From: Jeotgalicoccus saudimassiliensis
Lineage (GTDB): Bacteria > Bacillota > Bacilli > Staphylococcales > Salinicoccaceae
Reading direction: 5' to 3'
Length of the DNA: 64,000 nt
Assembly: GCF_000756715.1 (NCBI RefSeq)
Contig: NZ_CCSE01000001.1
Span: forward strand, 1,890,001-1,954,000
Below the pieces are notes generated by a model. It was not told where the DNA came from, did not search any database, and saw only the letters and a program-made list of their open reading frames with translations. Positions 35,584-44,356 of this stretch are shown in pieces (position 1 is the stretch's first letter; the number at the start of each line of letters is the position of its first letter). The translations under genes were made by a program, and so were the position numbers.

Positions 35584-36696
35584 ATGCTAAATACTAAAAT
35601 TTCTGAAATATTCAACCACGTACATACAAATGCGGAACTGAGTAACGAAGAGTACAAGACAACGGACTACATATACAACCTTTTAAAAGATGAAGGTTTC
35701 GAACCTGTTAAATTTAAAAATATCACAGGTCTTTATTGCGATGTCGGCAACTGGAGCGGTGATTATCCGTTAATCGGAATTCGTGCGGATATCGATGCGC
35801 TATATCAGGAAGTAAACGGCAAACTGCAGGCGAATCATTCATGCGGCCATGATTCACACATTGCGATGGTGATGGGTGCAATGTTGAAGATAAAAGATCA
35901 TGAAGCACTAAAAACACGCGGTGTGCGTTTTGTGTTCCAGCCGGCTGAAGAAGTGGGAACAGGCGCGCTCGATGTGCTGAAAGAAGGAGTAATTGAACCG
36001 CTGGATTACATGTTCGGTATTCACCTGCGCCCGATTGAAGAGGCCGCGGACGGATATTTATCCCCGAGTATTGAACACGGTTCTGCCGGTTCATTTGAGT
36101 TTAAGATTGTTGGCAACGATGCACATGGTGCACGTCCGCATTTAAATCACAACGCAATTGAAGTGGGTACGGACATTGTTAATATGCTTGCAAAAATTCA
36201 CGTCAATCCGATGGTGCCGTCGAGTGCGAAAATGACGAAGTTCATCGCCGGCTCGAAATCGCTGAACATTATTCCGGGGTCTGCAGAGTGCGGTATCGAT
36301 GTGCGTGCACAGACGAATGAGGCGATGGCTGAGCTGAAGTCACGCGTATATAACATTCTGAAATATATTGAAGAACTTTACGATGTGAAAATCGAAGATC
36401 TCGAGGACTCGAGTATCGTTGCGAGTGAGAGCAATGACGAGGCGATTGAAGTATTCCGTTCGGCAATTATCGATACGGTGGGCGAAGAGTATCTTCTTGA
36501 TCCGCTTGTGACGAGCGGTGGCGATGATTTCCACAACTATACAGTGCAGTACCCTGAATTAAAAGGTGCGATGCTCGGTTTAGGCTGTGATTTAACACCG
36601 GGACTGCATCACCCGAATATGACATTTAACCGCGACCGTATGGAAACAGGTGCAAAGGTACTGTATCAGGCTATTTTAAACGTCCCGGCAAAATAA
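35584..36696 (+). CDS. M20 family deacylase/amidohydrolase
   Basis: Zinc hydrolase of 370 residues. Metal-site motifs are HSCGHDSHIAM (about 87-97), the catalytic Glu pair in FQPAEEVGTGA (about 120) and TSGGDDFHNY (about 314). It is similar to N-acyl amino acid / indole-acetyl amino acid hydrolases. SD AAGAGGG precedes ATG 35584. The divergent arrangement with the YfcC carrier and racemase suggests import, racemisation and deacylation of N-acyl amino acids (inference). Confidence 0.83.
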   Translation: MLNTKISEIFNHVHTNAELSNEEYKTTDYIYNLLKDEGFEPVKFKNITGLYCDVGNWSGDYPLIGIRADIDALYQEVNGKLQANHSCGHDSHIAMVMGAMLKIKDHEALKTRGVRFVFQPAEEVGTGALDVLKEGVIEPLDYMFGIHLRPIEEAADGYLSPSIEHGSAGSFEFKIVGNDAHGARPHLNHNAIEVGTDIVNMLAKIHVNPMVPSSAKMTKFIAGSKSLNIIPGSAECGIDVRAQTNEAMAELKSRVYNILKYIEELYDVKIEDLEDSSIVASESNDEAIEVFRSAIIDTVGEEYLLDPLVTSGGDDFHNYTVQYPELKGAMLGLGCDLTPGLHHPNMTFNRDRMETGAKVLYQAILNVPAK

Positions 36697-36765
36697 GAGG
36701 ATGTTTGAATTCTCCGCCACGTGGAATTGTATATAGTATTCAATTTCTAAAGGAGGATATTCATA

Positions 36766-37650
36766 ATGGCAGCACCAAAAGATCCGAGAAAAGAGTTTTA
36801 CACAGGAGAATTTGATAAGCAGAAACAGGAATATCCAGGTGTTCAAAAAGAAATGGAACAAATTCCCGATTGCGGGGAAGAATCTTATAAGGGTAACGGC
36901 CGTTTATCAGGCAGAAAAGCTTTAGTTACAGGCGGTGACTCAGGTATCGGCCGTGCAGCCGCGATTGCATACGCCAAAGAAGGCGCGGATGTTGCGATTA
37001 ACTATATGGAAGACGAGCAGGCGGATGCCGAACAAGTGAAGAAAGTGATTGAAGGTGCGGGGCAGAAAGCATATCTCCTGCCGGGTGACCTGCGCGATGA
37101 AAAATTCGCAAGACAGCTGATTCACGATGCGAATGAAGCGCTCGGCGGATTGGATACGCTCGTACTGAATGCATCAATGCAGCAGGCAGTAGAGAAATTC
37201 GCTGACTATACTGCCGAGCATCTTGAAACGACTTATAAAATTAACGTTGTCGCACCGGTACTGCAAATGCAGGAAGCTGAAAAAATAATGCCTGAAGGTT
37301 CAAGTATTATTATTACGACTTCAATTCAGTCATTCTCACCGTCGGCACACATTGCCGACTATGCGATGACGAAAGCCTCACAGACGAACTTAATTAAGTC
37401 ACAGGCGCAACACTTTATGGATAAAGGTATCCGTTTAAACGGTGTTGCACCGGGTCCAATCTGGACGCCGATTCAAATTTCAGGCGGACAGCTGCAGGAT
37501 TTCCTTCCGGAATTCGGTCAGGATTCATTTATTGGACGAAGCGGTCAGCCTGTTGAACTTGCAGGGACTTATGTTCATCTGGCAAGCGATGAGTCAAGCT
37601 TTACGACTGGACAGGTATACGGTGTAACAGGCGGCGCACCAATTAACTAA
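36766..37650 (+). CDS. Stress-type SDR oxidoreductase with N-terminal extension (YhdF/GSP39 group)
   Basis: NAD(P)-dependent SDR of 294 residues. A hydrophilic extension of about 45 residues (KDPRKEFYTGEF, PGVQKEM) precedes the Rossmann motif VTGGDSGIGRAAA, as in Bacillus general-stress proteins YdaD/YhdF. The catalytic Ser lies near residue 180, and the Tyr/Lys pair is in ADYAMTKAS. The C-terminal VYGVTGGAPIN is typical. SD AAAGGAGG precedes the ATG. A possible but weak sigma-B-like motif (GTTTGA, then GGAATT) lies at about 36704-36727. It is monocistronic. Confidence 0.87.
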   Translation: MAAPKDPRKEFYTGEFDKQKQEYPGVQKEMEQIPDCGEESYKGNGRLSGRKALVTGGDSGIGRAAAIAYAKEGADVAINYMEDEQADAEQVKKVIEGAGQKAYLLPGDLRDEKFARQLIHDANEALGGLDTLVLNASMQQAVEKFADYTAEHLETTYKINVVAPVLQMQEAEKIMPEGSSIIITTSIQSFSPSAHIADYAMTKASQTNLIKSQAQHFMDKGIRLNGVAPGPIWTPIQISGGQLQDFLPEFGQDSFIGRSGQPVELAGTYVHLASDESSFTTGQVYGVTGGAPIN

Positions 37651-37663
37651 TATAATTCTTTAG

Positions 37664-37698
37664 AGACGAAACCCTTGTAGCGGGTTTCGTCTTTTTTT
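37664..37698 (+). terminator. Rho-independent terminator of the SDR gene
   Basis: AGACGAAACCC pairs with GGGTTTCGTCT, followed by seven T. Confidence 0.9.
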
Positions 37699-37719
37699 GT
37701 CTGGCGTACGATGGAGAGA

Positions 37720-37949
37720 GGTTCATTGTCACAGTAAGTGGTCTAGTGTGCCAAAGAGAGGAGTTCATTGTCACAGTAAGTGGTCTAGTGTGCCAAAGAG
37801 AGGGGTTCATTGTCACAGTAAGTGGTCTAGTGTGCCAAAGAGATGGGCTCATTGTCACAGTAAGCGGTCTAGTGTGCCAAAGAGAGAGGTTCATTGTCAC
37901 ACTAAGTCGTATACTGTGCCAGAGAAAGAAGTACATTGTCACACTAAAC
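37720..37949. repeat. 42-bp tandem hairpin repeat, six units (array 3)
   Basis: Units with TTCATTGTCACA recur at 37722, 37764, 37806, 37848, 37890 and 37932, an exact 42-base period; the last is truncated and the last two diverge. Within a unit TTGTCACA pairs with TGTGCCAA (7 of 8) around AGTAAGTGGTCTA-like loops. The array lies between the terminators of two converging genes, and the rest of the 360-base gap holds only those terminators. Confidence 0.92.
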
Positions 37950-37970
37950 AATAAAACGCCGTCAATATAA

Positions 37971-38002
37971 ACAAAAACCCGGGCCTCAGTGAGGTCCGGG
38001 TT
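37971..38002 (-). terminator. Rho-independent terminator
   Basis: AACCCGGGCCTC pairs with GAGGTCCGGGTT (one G-T pair) around AGT, followed on the reverse strand by TTTTTGT. It ends the gene that follows on the right. Confidence 0.82.
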
Positions 38003-38010
38003 CAAACTAT

Positions 38011-38595
38011 TTAAATATCTCTATTTAAATTCGGGTCATTTGGATGTGAAGGGTGTGAATTGTCGTTTTGATGATGAGCGGTTGCGGCAGCGTCAGTGAA
38101 GTCGTCCTGTCCGCCGTCAAATTCTTCTTTTAACCTGCGGCTGTAGAGGAACAGCACAATAATGGCTGCGATACCTGCAGTAATAATGTTTAATACTGCG
38201 AGAAGTACACCGATGACCGGCTGTCTGACGTATGCTGTAAAAAGTCCGATGAATGCAATTGATTCCATCAGCAGATACGTAATAACAAGGTCGCCGATTG
38301 ACAGCCCCATCATGTAAACTACAAGTCCTGTAATCGCAAATGCGAGTCCGATATGTTTTGGATCAAATGAATCTTTCTTTAAAATATTGCCGTCGTATCC
38401 CTGGCCGCCGATGTAAAATGTACCGAACGGAACGAAGGAGAGCCATGGCAGGTGGTATGACTTAATATCAGCCACTCTGAACAGGAAGTATCCCTGCAGA
38501 AGCCACTTAAGAAGTCCGAGTATAAATATTACGAACAGGATAAATATCCCAAGTGCTGCTGCGCCAAAGAAAAATGCTATAAATTCCCAACCCAT
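38011..38595 (-). CDS. Multi-span membrane protein of unknown function
   Basis: 194 residues with about five hydrophobic segments within residues 1-150. A polar, His/Asn/Asp-rich C-terminal tail (HHQNDNSHPSHPNDPNLN) is probably cytoplasmic. The segment LPWLSFVPFGTFYIGGQGYDG resembles the LPFGRY-type central region of small Bacillus membrane proteins. I do not recognise a function. SD AAAGGATG precedes the ATG. It sits downstream of a TM2-like protein on the same strand. Confidence 0.7.
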   Translation of the reverse strand: MGWEFIAFFFGAAALGIFILFVIFILGLLKWLLQGYFLFRVADIKSYHLPWLSFVPFGTFYIGGQGYDGNILKKDSFDPKHIGLAFAITGLVVYMMGLSIGDLVITYLLMESIAFIGLFTAYVRQPVIGVLLAVLNIITAGIAAIIVLFLYSRRLKEEFDGGQDDFTDAAATAHHQNDNSHPSHPNDPNLNRDI

Positions 38596-38650
38596 ATTTT
38601 CACATCCTTTATAAGTTATTTCTATTATATCATTTTCCTGCGTGTGAAAA

Positions 38651-38678
38651 AATAAATAGGGACCGGATATCCGGTCCC
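38651..38678 (-). terminator. Rho-independent terminator
   Basis: The perfect palindrome GGGACCGGATATCCGGTCCC (38659-38678) is followed on the reverse strand by TATTTATTTTTT. Confidence 0.85.
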
Positions 38679-38687
38679 TGCAGTCAA

Positions 38688-38933
38688 CTACCTGTGTGAG
38701 CTGTATATTCTGCGGTTTACGCGTTCTGCATGACGGTATGCGTTAACAACACTGTACAGCCACACAATCGGGAATGTAATGAACCCGATTAAAAGATACA
38801 TCAGCAAACCGTTGATTACCTGTATGATAATGAGCAAAATACCTTTAAATATCTGCCCGTTATAAATCTGGCCGAGCCCGGTAATGAAAAAGCTGAGTAC
38901 AGCAGCTATTCCGGAATTCTTTATTCCTGGCAT
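38688..38933 (-). CDS. TM2-like small membrane protein
   Basis: 81 residues with two to three hydrophobic helices. NSGIAAVLSFFITGLGQIYNGQIFKGI matches the pattern of TM2/PspC-like proteins, in which a helix hairpin is joined by GLGQIYNGQ. A basic C-terminus (YRHAERVNRRIYSSHR) follows. Function unknown. SD AGAGAGG lies before ATG 38933. Confidence 0.75.
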   Translation of the reverse strand: MPGIKNSGIAAVLSFFITGLGQIYNGQIFKGILLIIIQVINGLLMYLLIGFITFPIVWLYSVVNAYRHAERVNRRIYSSHR

Positions 38934-39004
38934 ATGGTCAGCCTCTCTTTCTGTTTAAATTCGTATAGTTATTAATACCCGTTTTTTATCAGTTTTAAAC
39001 GCGG

Positions 39005-41644
39005 TTATTTGTCGTCAAGACGGTCTTCACGCGCCTTGCCACCGGGCATTCTGAGCGGCCACCAGCTGCCGCGTTTCAGCGTCACTATCAGTGCCGGCAC
39101 GAGAAGCGGCAGGACGATAAATGCATAGAACAGCAGCGCGAATATAATTACGCTTGTTACCTGTACGAGTATTGCAATGCCGGATGGATATAATGCTGCG
39201 AATGTGCCTGTCAGAATAATGACTGCGGTAATAACAACAGTACCCATGCGGCGGATGGATGTTTCAATAGCATCGCGGATCGTACGGTATTTCACTTCTT
39301 CCCTGAAGCGGTCGATAATAAAGATCGAGTAATCAATCCCGAGTGCTACAAAAATAATTAAACTGAAGAACGGCACTGCCCAGTTTAACTGGTCGATACC
39401 AAATATAGCCAGGAGCCATTGTGAAATGGTCATCGATGCAAAATACGTAATGAAAATCGAACCGATCATCAGTACTGGAAGTATTAACGATCTGAACAGT
39501 ACTGTCAGAATGACGAACAGTGTTACGATAAACAGTATAACGACATTCGTATAGTCATCAGCTGTAACTGTATCGAGGTCTCTGTTCATGCTTGTCACAC
39601 CTGAGAAGTAAGCATTTGTCTCAGAACGGCCGAGTCGTGTCAGTTCACCGTGTACAGTTTCTTCAACATTGTCGAGTACGCCCAGAGCTTCGTTACTGTA
39701 CGGATCAACTGCAAGAACAACATTCATCTTCACGGCTTTGCCTTCAGCGAATGAATACTGATCGATTGCCGCTTCAAAATCTTCATTCTCAAGTATTTCC
39801 GAAGGAACGTTAATCCCGGTTGAATCAACAGCGTCATTATCTTCGAACGAAGTCATCAGCTCACCAATGCCTGTCAGCCCCTCATTAATTTCTTCGATAC
39901 CTTCAGACATGTCGCCAAGCCCTGCTGCAAGTTCTTCCATTTGTGCAGCGGCTTCAGCGCTTTGTGCAGAGATTTCATTATCAGCCTGTGAAACACCCCG
40001 GCTTAACTGCTGTGCCCCCTGTGATAATTGTGCGAGCTGTGCTGCTGCGCCCTGCGCATCACCAGTTGCAGCCAGATACTGATTTACACCGTCAATGCCT
40101 GACGAGATTTCATTGACCCCTGTTTCCAGTTCGGACAGATCCCCTGACGGTGTGTCTGCATTTGAAATCTGTTCGTTAATGCCGGACAGTGCAGTGGAAA
40201 TTTCAGTCAGGCCGTCCTGTATTTCAGTCAGGCCTGAGTTGGCCTCACCGAGCTGGTATGACACAGTCAGCTCGTCCATCTTGTCGCCGACAGGCCGTGT
40301 CAGCGTCTGAACTTCGCCTACACCGTCAAGCTGTGATACTGCTTCAGCGACAGATTCAAGACGGGACAATCCCTCTTCCGTCACGAGGTCCTCTCCATTT
40401 GTGAAGATCACTTCAACAGGGAAAGTTGAACCTGCATCAAAACTGTCACTGATAACATTAACTGCATGAACTGCAGAGTATGAATCATCCAGTTCAGCAA
40501 GTGAATCGTAGTGTACTTCATCGTCGTAGAAATAAATTAACGCAATTAATACTGCCACGACCGAGAAAATAACACGAGTCGGATACTTAAGCGACAGCAT
40601 GCCGAGAGGAGTCCAGATTTTACTTTCCCCGGATCCTGACGTATGTTTACTTGGCCAGAAAATATATTTTCCAAGCAGTGACATAATAGTCGGCAGTACT
40701 GTAAACAATGACAGCAGAAGGGCAAGAATACCGATTGCCACACCGACTGCCGAGCGGTAAATCTCAAAGTTTGCAAAGTAGAGTACACCGAATAATATGG
40801 CGCCTGAAATACCGCTGATAAATACCGTCTTGCCGGCTGTGCGGAACGTATTAATGACGGCCTGGTTTTTATCGTGGTGCTCAAGTTCTTCTTTAAATCT
40901 GTTTAATAATAAAATAACGTAATCGGTTCCGATACCGAATAAAATTACAATCAGGAAGCTCTGCGTCTGAGGCGACACCGGGAAGCTGAACCACTCAACC
41001 GCCCAGCCGACAAACGACTGGCCGAGCAGATAGGCGATACCTACTGCAATGAGAGGGACGAAAGGTGTCACGACTGACCGGAACATTACAAGCAGTACGA
41101 TGATAATAATTGCGACCGTAAATATTTCTGTCGTCCGGACACCGTTCATGGCATCCTCCTCAAGCGTACGCTGAATCATTTCGTTGGATGTCGATGAAAC
41201 ATCTGCATCTGTATCATTCAGGCCTTCAATTTCATCTGCATTGGCGAGAATTTCAGGTGCTTCACCAACGTATTCAAGCGGAATCATAATGACGCCGGAT
41301 TTTTCATTGATGAAGTTCTCCTGCATATCGACATTAAATGTAAAAGGATTAATGACGTTGTCCGTGTAATCCAGACCTTCAAGTTCTTCTATATAAGATT
41401 CGATCTCATCACGGTGTTCGAGGGGGCTGCCTTCAAACTCCAGCACCACCGACATCATTTCTATATCCTGATCATGCTGCTCCAGGAACTGGCGGGCCTG
41501 TTCATTCGGCATACTGTCAGGCAGCTGAACATCGCCTTTTTCAGCTGCGAGCTGAGTCAGGTTTGGTGAAATTATAAATGACACGACTGCTGCAATAATC
41601 ATCAGCGCAGTAATCGGCCATTTAAATTTAAGAACGTGTTTCAT
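39005..41644 (-). CDS. MMPL/RND-family transporter
   Basis: Large exporter of about 879 residues. It has two similar halves, each with one helix, a large external loop and about five helices. GIGTDYVILLLNRFKEEL (first half) and GIDYSIFIIDRFREEV (second half) are the paired RND motifs. The second external loop holds a long stretch of heptad-like repeats (GLTEISTALSGINEQIS and others, about residues 470-620), as in YdfJ- or YhgE-like proteins. MMPL proteins export lipids, siderophores or drugs. SD GGAGG with 8-base spacing gives ATG 41644, which overlaps the marR stop by 17 bases, so the two are coupled and MarR-regulated. Confidence 0.88.
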   Translation of the reverse strand: MKHVLKFKWPITALMIIAAVVSFIISPNLTQLAAEKGDVQLPDSMPNEQARQFLEQHDQDIEMMSVVLEFEGSPLEHRDEIESYIEELEGLDYTDNVINPFTFNVDMQENFINEKSGVIMIPLEYVGEAPEILANADEIEGLNDTDADVSSTSNEMIQRTLEEDAMNGVRTTEIFTVAIIIIVLLVMFRSVVTPFVPLIAVGIAYLLGQSFVGWAVEWFSFPVSPQTQSFLIVILFGIGTDYVILLLNRFKEELEHHDKNQAVINTFRTAGKTVFISGISGAILFGVLYFANFEIYRSAVGVAIGILALLLSLFTVLPTIMSLLGKYIFWPSKHTSGSGESKIWTPLGMLSLKYPTRVIFSVVAVLIALIYFYDDEVHYDSLAELDDSYSAVHAVNVISDSFDAGSTFPVEVIFTNGEDLVTEEGLSRLESVAEAVSQLDGVGEVQTLTRPVGDKMDELTVSYQLGEANSGLTEIQDGLTEISTALSGINEQISNADTPSGDLSELETGVNEISSGIDGVNQYLAATGDAQGAAAQLAQLSQGAQQLSRGVSQADNEISAQSAEAAAQMEELAAGLGDMSEGIEEINEGLTGIGELMTSFEDNDAVDSTGINVPSEILENEDFEAAIDQYSFAEGKAVKMNVVLAVDPYSNEALGVLDNVEETVHGELTRLGRSETNAYFSGVTSMNRDLDTVTADDYTNVVILFIVTLFVILTVLFRSLILPVLMIGSIFITYFASMTISQWLLAIFGIDQLNWAVPFFSLIIFVALGIDYSIFIIDRFREEVKYRTIRDAIETSIRRMGTVVITAVIILTGTFAALYPSGIAILVQVTSVIIFALLFYAFIVLPLLVPALIVTLKRGSWWPLRMPGGKAREDRLDDK

Positions 41645-42098
41645 TCGGTAATCCTCCATCTGTGTTTATAATTTTAATAATTGTCCGCGTCGCATCGAGC
41701 AGCGTTTTTGCTTCTTCTTCCGACAGATCTTCAACATGTGTTCCGATAATACTGTGGATATTGCTGATAAACTCATGGACCAGTTCTGCAGCAGCAGGGG
41801 TCAGGGAAATCAGTTTTGAGCGTTTATCATTTGTCAGCTTATTTTTCTTAGCAGTAATCAGCTTCTTTAAGCTGAGTTTTCTGAGAGCATGGGCAATAGA
41901 GCTTTTATGTACATTCAGCTCTGCCGACAGTTCGCTTGGTGTGGCTTCTTTATGCAGATGGAGATATTCGATAATTGCCATCTGTTCTTTTGAAATATGC
42001 ATTTTTCTGACCGATTCTGTAACCTCGGAAAAAATATGTGCATAACCGTAGCCGAAAATTTGTGTGAGATTTTGAATAGACTCATTTTTAGCCTGCAC
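41628..42098 (-). CDS. MarR-family transcriptional regulator
   Basis: Winged-helix repressor of 156 residues. EQMAIIEYLHLHKEATPSELSAELNVHKSSIAHALRKLSLKKLI covers the recognition helix, and the wing follows in KKNKLTNDKRSKLISLT. First gene of a two-gene operon with the MMPL exporter and probably its local repressor. A palindrome in the promoter spacer (42139-42158) is its likely site. SD AAAGGAATG lies before the start. Confidence 0.9.
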   Translation of the reverse strand: MQAKNESIQNLTQIFGYGYAHIFSEVTESVRKMHISKEQMAIIEYLHLHKEATPSELSAELNVHKSSIAHALRKLSLKKLITAKKNKLTNDKRSKLISLTPAAAELVHEFISNIHSIIGTHVEDLSEEEAKTLLDATRTIIKIINTDGGLPNETRS

Positions 42099-42138
42099 TG
42101 GTCAGTCATTCCTTTCAGTTGTTTTTTTCAAGCAGAAG

Positions 42139-42168
42139 TAGTTTAACATGCTCAACTAATTTAGGCAA
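42139..42168 (-). promoter_or_regulatory. marR-mmpL promoter with MarR-type palindrome
   Basis: On the reverse strand: TTGCCT (42163-42168), a 17-base spacer and TAAACT (42140-42145). The palindrome TAGTT-N10-AACTA (42139-42158) covers the spacer and -10, consistent with autorepression. Confidence 0.6.
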
Positions 42169-42253
42169 AAGATAATTACAGTGTATTTTTTTCTTTAAAA
42201 TGTATGTGTATAATGAAAAACGGGTAGAGAGAAAAAAGGAGTGTGTCAGAAAT

Positions 42254-43246
42254 ATGTTTCAATACGTATCGCTTTACAGACAAAATGCTGCAGGACAGCA
42301 TGGTAAAGTAATCGGTTTTACTATTCTTCAATTTATCTTATGTGTATTTCTGCCGATGATTGTAATTTTTGGAGCGATGATGCTCCCGATGTTATTATCA
42401 TTTGGAGGCGTGAGCAATGAGACGGTGGGTGTAACGACGATTCTTACGATGCTCGTTATGTTTATTATCTTTTTCATCGTGATGATCTTTGTCATTTATC
42501 CGGTTATGGTCGGCATCCTGCGCTATTTCGCAAGTGCGTACCGGGGTGTGGATTTTACATTTGGTGATGCCTACAAAGTATTTAAAAAGGGCAACTATTC
42601 AAAACTGATCAAAGTAGCACTGCTTGTTTTTGTGCTTAATCTGGTATTGTCCATGGTTATCGGTTTTGTCATTAACATGCTGATGACTATTGTATTTATC
42701 CCGCTTATGCCGCTCGGAGTGTTATTGGAAGACCCGAACGCTGCAATGACAGGAACATCAATTGCACTCATTGCGGTGGCGGCAGTACTGTTCTTTATCA
42801 TTATGATTGTATCTTACATTCCATACATTATTTTATACATCTACTTCGCAGTCGTCTTTATGGTTTATATTGACGAACCGAAAATTCCGACTGTCGATAA
42901 GCTGAAAGTGGCCTGGGATGTAGTATTCAAAGCTGATACAAGTATGGTTAAGCTGTTCTTCAGCCAGCTGATTCTGTATATTCTGCTCTCGGTTGTGATG
43001 TTTGCAGTGATGATTGTAGTGGGTGTGGTTTCCATGATGATTGGTGAATTTACAGCGCTGATTCCGGTACTGTTCATTACAGGTATGATAATTTCAATTG
43101 TAGTGAGCATCTGGATTACGTATCTGATTGTCGGCTCAATTGTGGCGTATTATTTCGTCGGCCGCGATTCACTGGACCGTAAAAACGGGATGAACCATCA
43201 AAATGATGAAGCCGTCATTAACGATGAAAATCCTGACATGCAATAA
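42254..43246 (+). CDS. Multi-span membrane protein of unknown function
   Basis: About 330 residues with roughly six long hydrophobic segments and a short polar tail rich in Asn/Asp. Hydrophilic stretches GDAYKVFKKGNYSKLIK and DKLKVAWDVVFKADTS fall between helix pairs and look like duplicated amphipathic segments, as in DUF975/DUF4013-type proteins. Function not recognised. ATG 42254 follows AAAGGAGTG by about 12 bases; an upstream in-frame ATG (42200) would include the SD. It is divergent from the marR-mmpL operon. Confidence 0.7.
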   Translation: MFQYVSLYRQNAAGQHGKVIGFTILQFILCVFLPMIVIFGAMMLPMLLSFGGVSNETVGVTTILTMLVMFIIFFIVMIFVIYPVMVGILRYFASAYRGVDFTFGDAYKVFKKGNYSKLIKVALLVFVLNLVLSMVIGFVINMLMTIVFIPLMPLGVLLEDPNAAMTGTSIALIAVAAVLFFIIMIVSYIPYIILYIYFAVVFMVYIDEPKIPTVDKLKVAWDVVFKADTSMVKLFFSQLILYILLSVVMFAVMIVVGVVSMMIGEFTALIPVLFITGMIISIVVSIWITYLIVGSIVAYYFVGRDSLDRKNGMNHQNDEAVINDENPDMQ

Positions 43247-43256
43247 GATTAAAATG

Positions 43257-43287
43257 AACCGCCGGATAACTGTCCGGCGGTTTTTAT
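43257..43287 (+). terminator. Rho-independent terminator
   Basis: AACCGCCGGA pairs with TCCGGCGGTT around TAACTG, followed by TTTAT. Confidence 0.88.
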
Positions 43288-43363
43288 AATGATTTAAATA
43301 TTTGCAAAATTCGATTTCAGCGTTAGAATTAATCTATACATAAACAGAATTGTGGGTGAGTGA

Positions 43364-44287
43364 ATGTCCGAAAATAACAAAGGGGTACTGTTTGTTGCAG
43401 GTGCATACATCATATGGGGATTTCTTCCGATATACTGGCGTCAGATTGAAACGGTATCACCGTTTGAAATTATTGCACACCGTATATTCTGGTCATTTAT
43501 TTTTATGCTGCTGTACATAAGGTTTACGGGCAGGTGGCAGTATTTAAAAGCGAATCTGACCTTTATTTTCAGCGACAGAAAAAAAGCGCTGAGTCTTGTG
43601 GCGGCATCTGTCATTATATCGGTCAACTGGCTGACATACATACTTGCAGTAAACGAAGGACATATACTGGAAGCGGGGCTCGGGTATTATATTAATCCGT
43701 TTGTCAGTATACTCCTCGCATTCTTTATATTAAAAGAACGTTTTTCAGTCGGAGAGTGGCTGGCAATTTTTATCGTTTCGATCGGAGTCATATACATGAC
43801 ACTTGGTGTCGGACACATTCCATGGCTTGCACTGACGCTCGCAGTTACGTTTGGTGTCTATGGACTGATCAAGAAAACTATTAATATCGATGCGACTTAC
43901 GCACTGGCAGTGGAGACTGCTGTACTGGCCCCGGTGGCGCTTCTCTATATTCTGTATTTGAATGCGACAGGCGCTAATACACTGGATTTCGGATTGAACA
44001 GCGATACTGCATTTACGATGGGAACAGGTGTGATTACGGCAATTCCGCTGCTGCTTTTTGCATTGGGTGCGACGCGGATCCCGTTGTCACTGACCGGACT
44101 GCTGCAGTACATCGGGCCGACACTGATGCTCGTTATCGGGATCTTTATGTACGGGGAAGCATTCACAACGACGCATAAAATCGCCTATGCATTTATCTGG
44201 TCGGGGCTGATACTGTATACGCTGCTGCGCTTTAAAGCCTCGCGGCCGCGCCGTCCGAAGGGCAGGATTAAGCTGACTGATGATTAG
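43364..44287 (+). CDS. rarD: RarD-type EamA permease
   Basis: Drug/metabolite transporter of 307 residues with about ten helices. The N-terminus GVLFVAGAYIIWGFLPIYWRQI and the following EIIAHRIFWS are specific to RarD. NWLTYILAVNEGHILEAGLGYYINP (about 88-112) is the second conserved block. The substrate is not firmly known for the family. The basic C-terminus SRPRRPKGR is cytoplasmic. Monocistronic. Confidence 0.87.
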   Translation: MSENNKGVLFVAGAYIIWGFLPIYWRQIETVSPFEIIAHRIFWSFIFMLLYIRFTGRWQYLKANLTFIFSDRKKALSLVAASVIISVNWLTYILAVNEGHILEAGLGYYINPFVSILLAFFILKERFSVGEWLAIFIVSIGVIYMTLGVGHIPWLALTLAVTFGVYGLIKKTINIDATYALAVETAVLAPVALLYILYLNATGANTLDFGLNSDTAFTMGTGVITAIPLLLFALGATRIPLSLTGLLQYIGPTLMLVIGIFMYGEAFTTTHKIAYAFIWSGLILYTLLRFKASRPRRPKGRIKLTDD

Positions 44288-44356
44288 CTTATCGTTAGAT
44301 ATAAAGATAACTCCGTGTTACTATTTAGAAAGATTTTAGTATAAGGGGAATGAGTC

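Noticed and set aside
36704..36727. Sigma-B promoter before the stress-type SDR
   Set aside because: Only a loose match (GTTTGA, then GGAATT instead of GGGTAT). Suggestive given the gene family, but too weak to list as a site.
37643..38005. Open frames of 74-120 codons on both strands through array 3
   Set aside because: Same cause: a 42-base unit without stops gives frames on both strands. No ribosome-binding sites, and the frames run through two terminators.
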